DNA of 22,387 nt from Discostella pseudostelligera. Its lineage: Eukaryota > Bacillariophyta > Thalassiosirophyceae > Thalassiosirales > Thalassiosiraceae. The DNA is taken from the NCBI GenBank assembly GCA_036940085.1, contig JALLBK010000127.1:1-22387 (forward strand). Reading direction: 5' to 3'. The notes below the pieces were generated by a model, which was given only the letters and a program-made list of their open reading frames with translations, searched no databases and was not told the origin of the DNA. Both the position numbers and the translations under genes were made by a program. Shown in pieces: positions 20,136 to 22,387 of the stretch. Within the stretch, counting starts at the first letter, position 1, and each line of letters opens with the position of its first letter.

Positions 20136-22040
20136 TCAGAAAATCTGCGTTGGCGTGTGAAACTTGAGGTCGAGCTTCTCTCCATCAAAGGAGAGTCCAT
20201 CATCCCGGCTAAACTCCAACAGACACCCACAATCTTGGAATGCAGCATACATTTTACGACCGTCGGGGCTGAACGCAAGTCCGGTAGTCTCATCATTTAC
20301 CAAAGCGGTCGAGTAACCCTGAAAGATTGCATATTTCGCACCGGTAGGTTTGTGAATAGAATATACGCCAGGAGTGCTTCCTCCATCTTCGGTCAAGTAA
20401 AGGTAATCTCCACCATTACGAACGATTTGATCAGGTTGGTCATTGAAATTACCACCACCCGTTCCTAACGTCCCATACTTGGTCGATGACGAAGTATAAG
20501 TACCATTATCCAAATTCAGAACGAACATTTTGTACAGTGTTTTCGAGACAAAGTACAAATAACCATTGTGAAAATCGATTCCCTCACAGTAAGCAAAGGA
20601 AGCAGCTTGCGAATTTCTTCCTTCCTGCAAATCGGTTGACCACTTGAAATGTGTGCTATTGAGGATGACCAAATATTCGTACGTGCCACCGGTGGCATGA
20701 ACGGTATCAAAATTGGCAGTGGTCGATGATGCTAGCGGAGTGTATTTCCTTAAGGCTCCATACTGGGCATCTTCAGTAACGAAGAAGATCGGTTGCAACG
20801 GGTTGCGGTTGTCAACTGCCATGGACTCAAAGTTGCCGCCCGTGCCGCCGAGAGGGGTCACCAATGCTCGCAATTGAGTAGGATTTGGATCTGAGAGGTG
20901 CGCGAGGAGAACGATCATTATTAGACGGTCGATACTACAAGTTCACCAACTTATTCTAGCGAAATTTCACGTACCGATCTGCCAACATTGCCCTGTTCCA
21001 AATTCCTCACACGTTATCCAAGTGTTCCAAGGTGTCAGCCCACCTCCACAGTTCCTGGTCGTACTCCCAAGGAACTTTGTAAAGCTTGAGACGTTCCCGC
21101 TACTATCAAAATACAATCCGTACACTCCACCGGCAGCGGAAGATAATTCTGAATTAGTCACATACACATATCCCCCAGTACTTAATGGGACAATGCCAGC
21201 ACCATCCGGCTGGGAATGGAAATTGATGCTCGAGGTACCTCCACCGGCCAATGGTACTTTTTGACCCGCTCGTGCAAGCACCTTAACAGACATTCCAGTA
21301 CACATCTTAATACCAAGACTTTCGACTGTGATTGCCAAATCACCACGAACAAATGCGATTGGTGTTGGATTATTCGTTGGAGAATAACTTGTTGGATTAT
21401 TCGCCGTTGGATTGATCGTCGGATAATTTGATGGACCATTCGTTGGACTACTAGTCGGAATATTTGATGGAGAAGTTGTTGGAGAAGCTGTTGGGCTACT
21501 ACTGGTTGGATTCTTCGTTGTTGGATACCTTGTTGGTTTGCGCGACGGCACCATTGTTGGATTCCGTGTAGGAGATTTACTTATTGGCGCTCTCGTTGGC
21601 TTCCTCGTTACTGGCTTCCTGGTAGTTTGTAATTTCCTTCGTTTGGAGTTGGCCCCGTCTTCCACCAGTTCAATTGTAGATGCATCAACGGTGTCGCTCG
21701 GTGTCTCGTCGCCTGATGAGGTATTGTCTGTTTTGTAGCTGCTGATGACGATGCGTGTTGCATCGGCATGCGTTTCACTATTAAAATGATCGCCAGGGAG
21801 TTCATCGTCATGCAGTGTCATTGAACCCGGCAACGCCCCGACCGCCGCCACCATCATTAGAGTGAAGATCAATACCCCCGCCAACTTGGTCTTCTGGCGG
21901 CGAATGAGGAGTGCTGGTGATGGTGGTGGATGCCGCCCACCTGGAATTACCGACGAGAATGATGTAGTACATTTCTCCTCCTCGGACACATGAGGGATCA
22001 CCCCCAAGTTGTAATCGCATTCATCCGAATTGCAGACCAT
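20136..22040 (-). CDS. PhoX/DUF839-type beta-propeller protein with Pro-Thr linker
   Basis: Exons on the minus strand 22040-20975 and 20890-20136 join in phase 1 (donor GTACGT, acceptor CTCTCAG), giving GQCWQIDPNPTQLRAL; 606 aa. An N-terminal tail of about 50 residues precedes a hydrophobic segment LAGVLIFTLMMVAAVGAL (53-70), a likely signal anchor. A Pro-Thr repeat linker spans about 139-229. The rest matches the DUF839/PhoX family: NCGGGLTPWNTWITCEE (330-346), FFVTEDAQYGALRKYTP, FSPDGRKMY and LLEFSRDDGLSF. PhoX enzymes are Ca/Fe-dependent alkaline phosphatases; many family members are untested. Phosphatase activity is possible but not shown. Likely extracellular or cell-wall facing. Convergent with RRN3. 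Confidence 0.85.
20891..20974 (-). other. Intron in the DUF839 gene
   Basis: Donor GTACGT and acceptor ...GCACCTCTCAG, with a CTAAT branch-like site; 84 bp. The junction makes an Asp codon inside the conserved ...Q-I-D-P segment. Confidence 0.88.
21354..21626 (-). repeat. Pro-Thr repeat linker coding region
   Basis: Degenerate tandem units of the form x-P-T-x-x-P-T, with some S-P variants, run for about 90 residues. Early units are basic (RKPTR), later ones Asn/Ser-rich. This linker type is common in diatom secreted proteins and is probably O-glycosylated. Confidence 0.85.
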
Positions 22041-22387
22041 AATATCAAAGTTACTACACCGCTTTTTGCTTTATTATGGGTGACAGGGTACCATTGTTGT
22101 AAGTTGACAAGGTGCGCGATAGTATGAGCATGGTTGATGGCGATGGTAACACAAAGTGATTATTTCCTCCAGCTACTACTGGAACAATGACTATGACACT
22201 CTCTAGAGAAGTCATCAACAGAGTCATTAATCACAACTACTGCTCAAATCATCGCCAACAGGTGGCCGAAGATCAAGATATTCGCTGATTGAGCGAGATC
22301 TCAGATAGATCTCAATCACTGATATTAAACAGCTAGCAGCAGCTAGCCACGTAAAGCTCATTGGTACTTTTGTTATGTAAAGCTCAA
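22041..22387. other. Upstream region of the DUF839 gene, no gene seen
   Basis: No ORF is supported. An imperfect hairpin lies at 22286-22318 (TGATTG..AGATCT pairing with AGATCTCAATCA, loop CAGAT). Two GCTAGC palindromes (about 22331-22347) and a direct repeat of GTAAAGCTCA (at about 22351 and 22377) follow. Confidence 0.6.

Noticed and set aside
19968..20468. 166-aa plus-strand frame after RRN3
   Set aside because: It is mostly antisense to the conserved DUF839 exon 2.

Overview
This is a eukaryotic nuclear window, most likely from a diatom or close stramenopile relative. The support is as follows. There are short spliceosomal introns (84-139 bp) with GT..AG ends and in-frame junctions. Genes are dense and face both ways. 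There are core histones, PEX6 and RRN3. Many proteins are padded with low-complexity Ser/Asp/Asn tracts. One secreted or anchored protein has the Pro-Thr repeat linker common in diatom proteins. The species assignment is an inference; no organelle or bacterial gene is seen.

Layout. 1-1380: no convincing gene; a GA microsatellite, a 59-bp direct repeat and a family of palindrome-bearing repeats. 1381-5101 (+): PEX6, a peroxisomal AAA ATPase, one intron. 5375-5686 (-) histone H4 and 6188-6598 (+) histone H3 form a head-to-head pair over a 501-bp spacer with one E2F-type site facing each gene. Both have an animal-type histone mRNA 3' stem-loop after the stop. 6882-9954 (-): a 944-aa protein I do not recognise, apparently built by duplication of an intron-containing unit. 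10538-11557 (+): a 339-aa single-span membrane protein, unrecognised. 12291-14918 (+): a long protein with a 2H phosphoesterase / 2'-5' RNA ligase-like fold whose two catalytic HxT/S motifs appear lost; one intron. 15157-15789 (-): a charged 210-aa ORF, tentative. 16423-19964 (+): RRN3/TIF-IA, the RNA polymerase I initiation factor, one intron. 20136-22040 (-): a membrane-anchored PhoX/DUF839-type protein with a Pro-Thr linker, one intron. 22041-22387: no gene; a hairpin.

The genes are not an operon-like system. A loose theme is growth control: E2F-type sites (TTTGGCGC or TTGGCGGGA and its complement) lie upstream of the H3/H4 pair, the 6882-9954 / 10538-11557 head-to-head pair, the 2H-like gene and RRN3, but I saw none upstream of PEX6 or the DUF839 gene. 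The strongest observations are the paired histone stem-loops with a shared 26-nt core in the H3 and H4 3' regions, and the duplicated-unit gene, where one intron is a multiple of three, stop-free and would encode a hydrophobic helix if retained. All gene models are read by eye from splice signals and frame; no transcript or database evidence was available.
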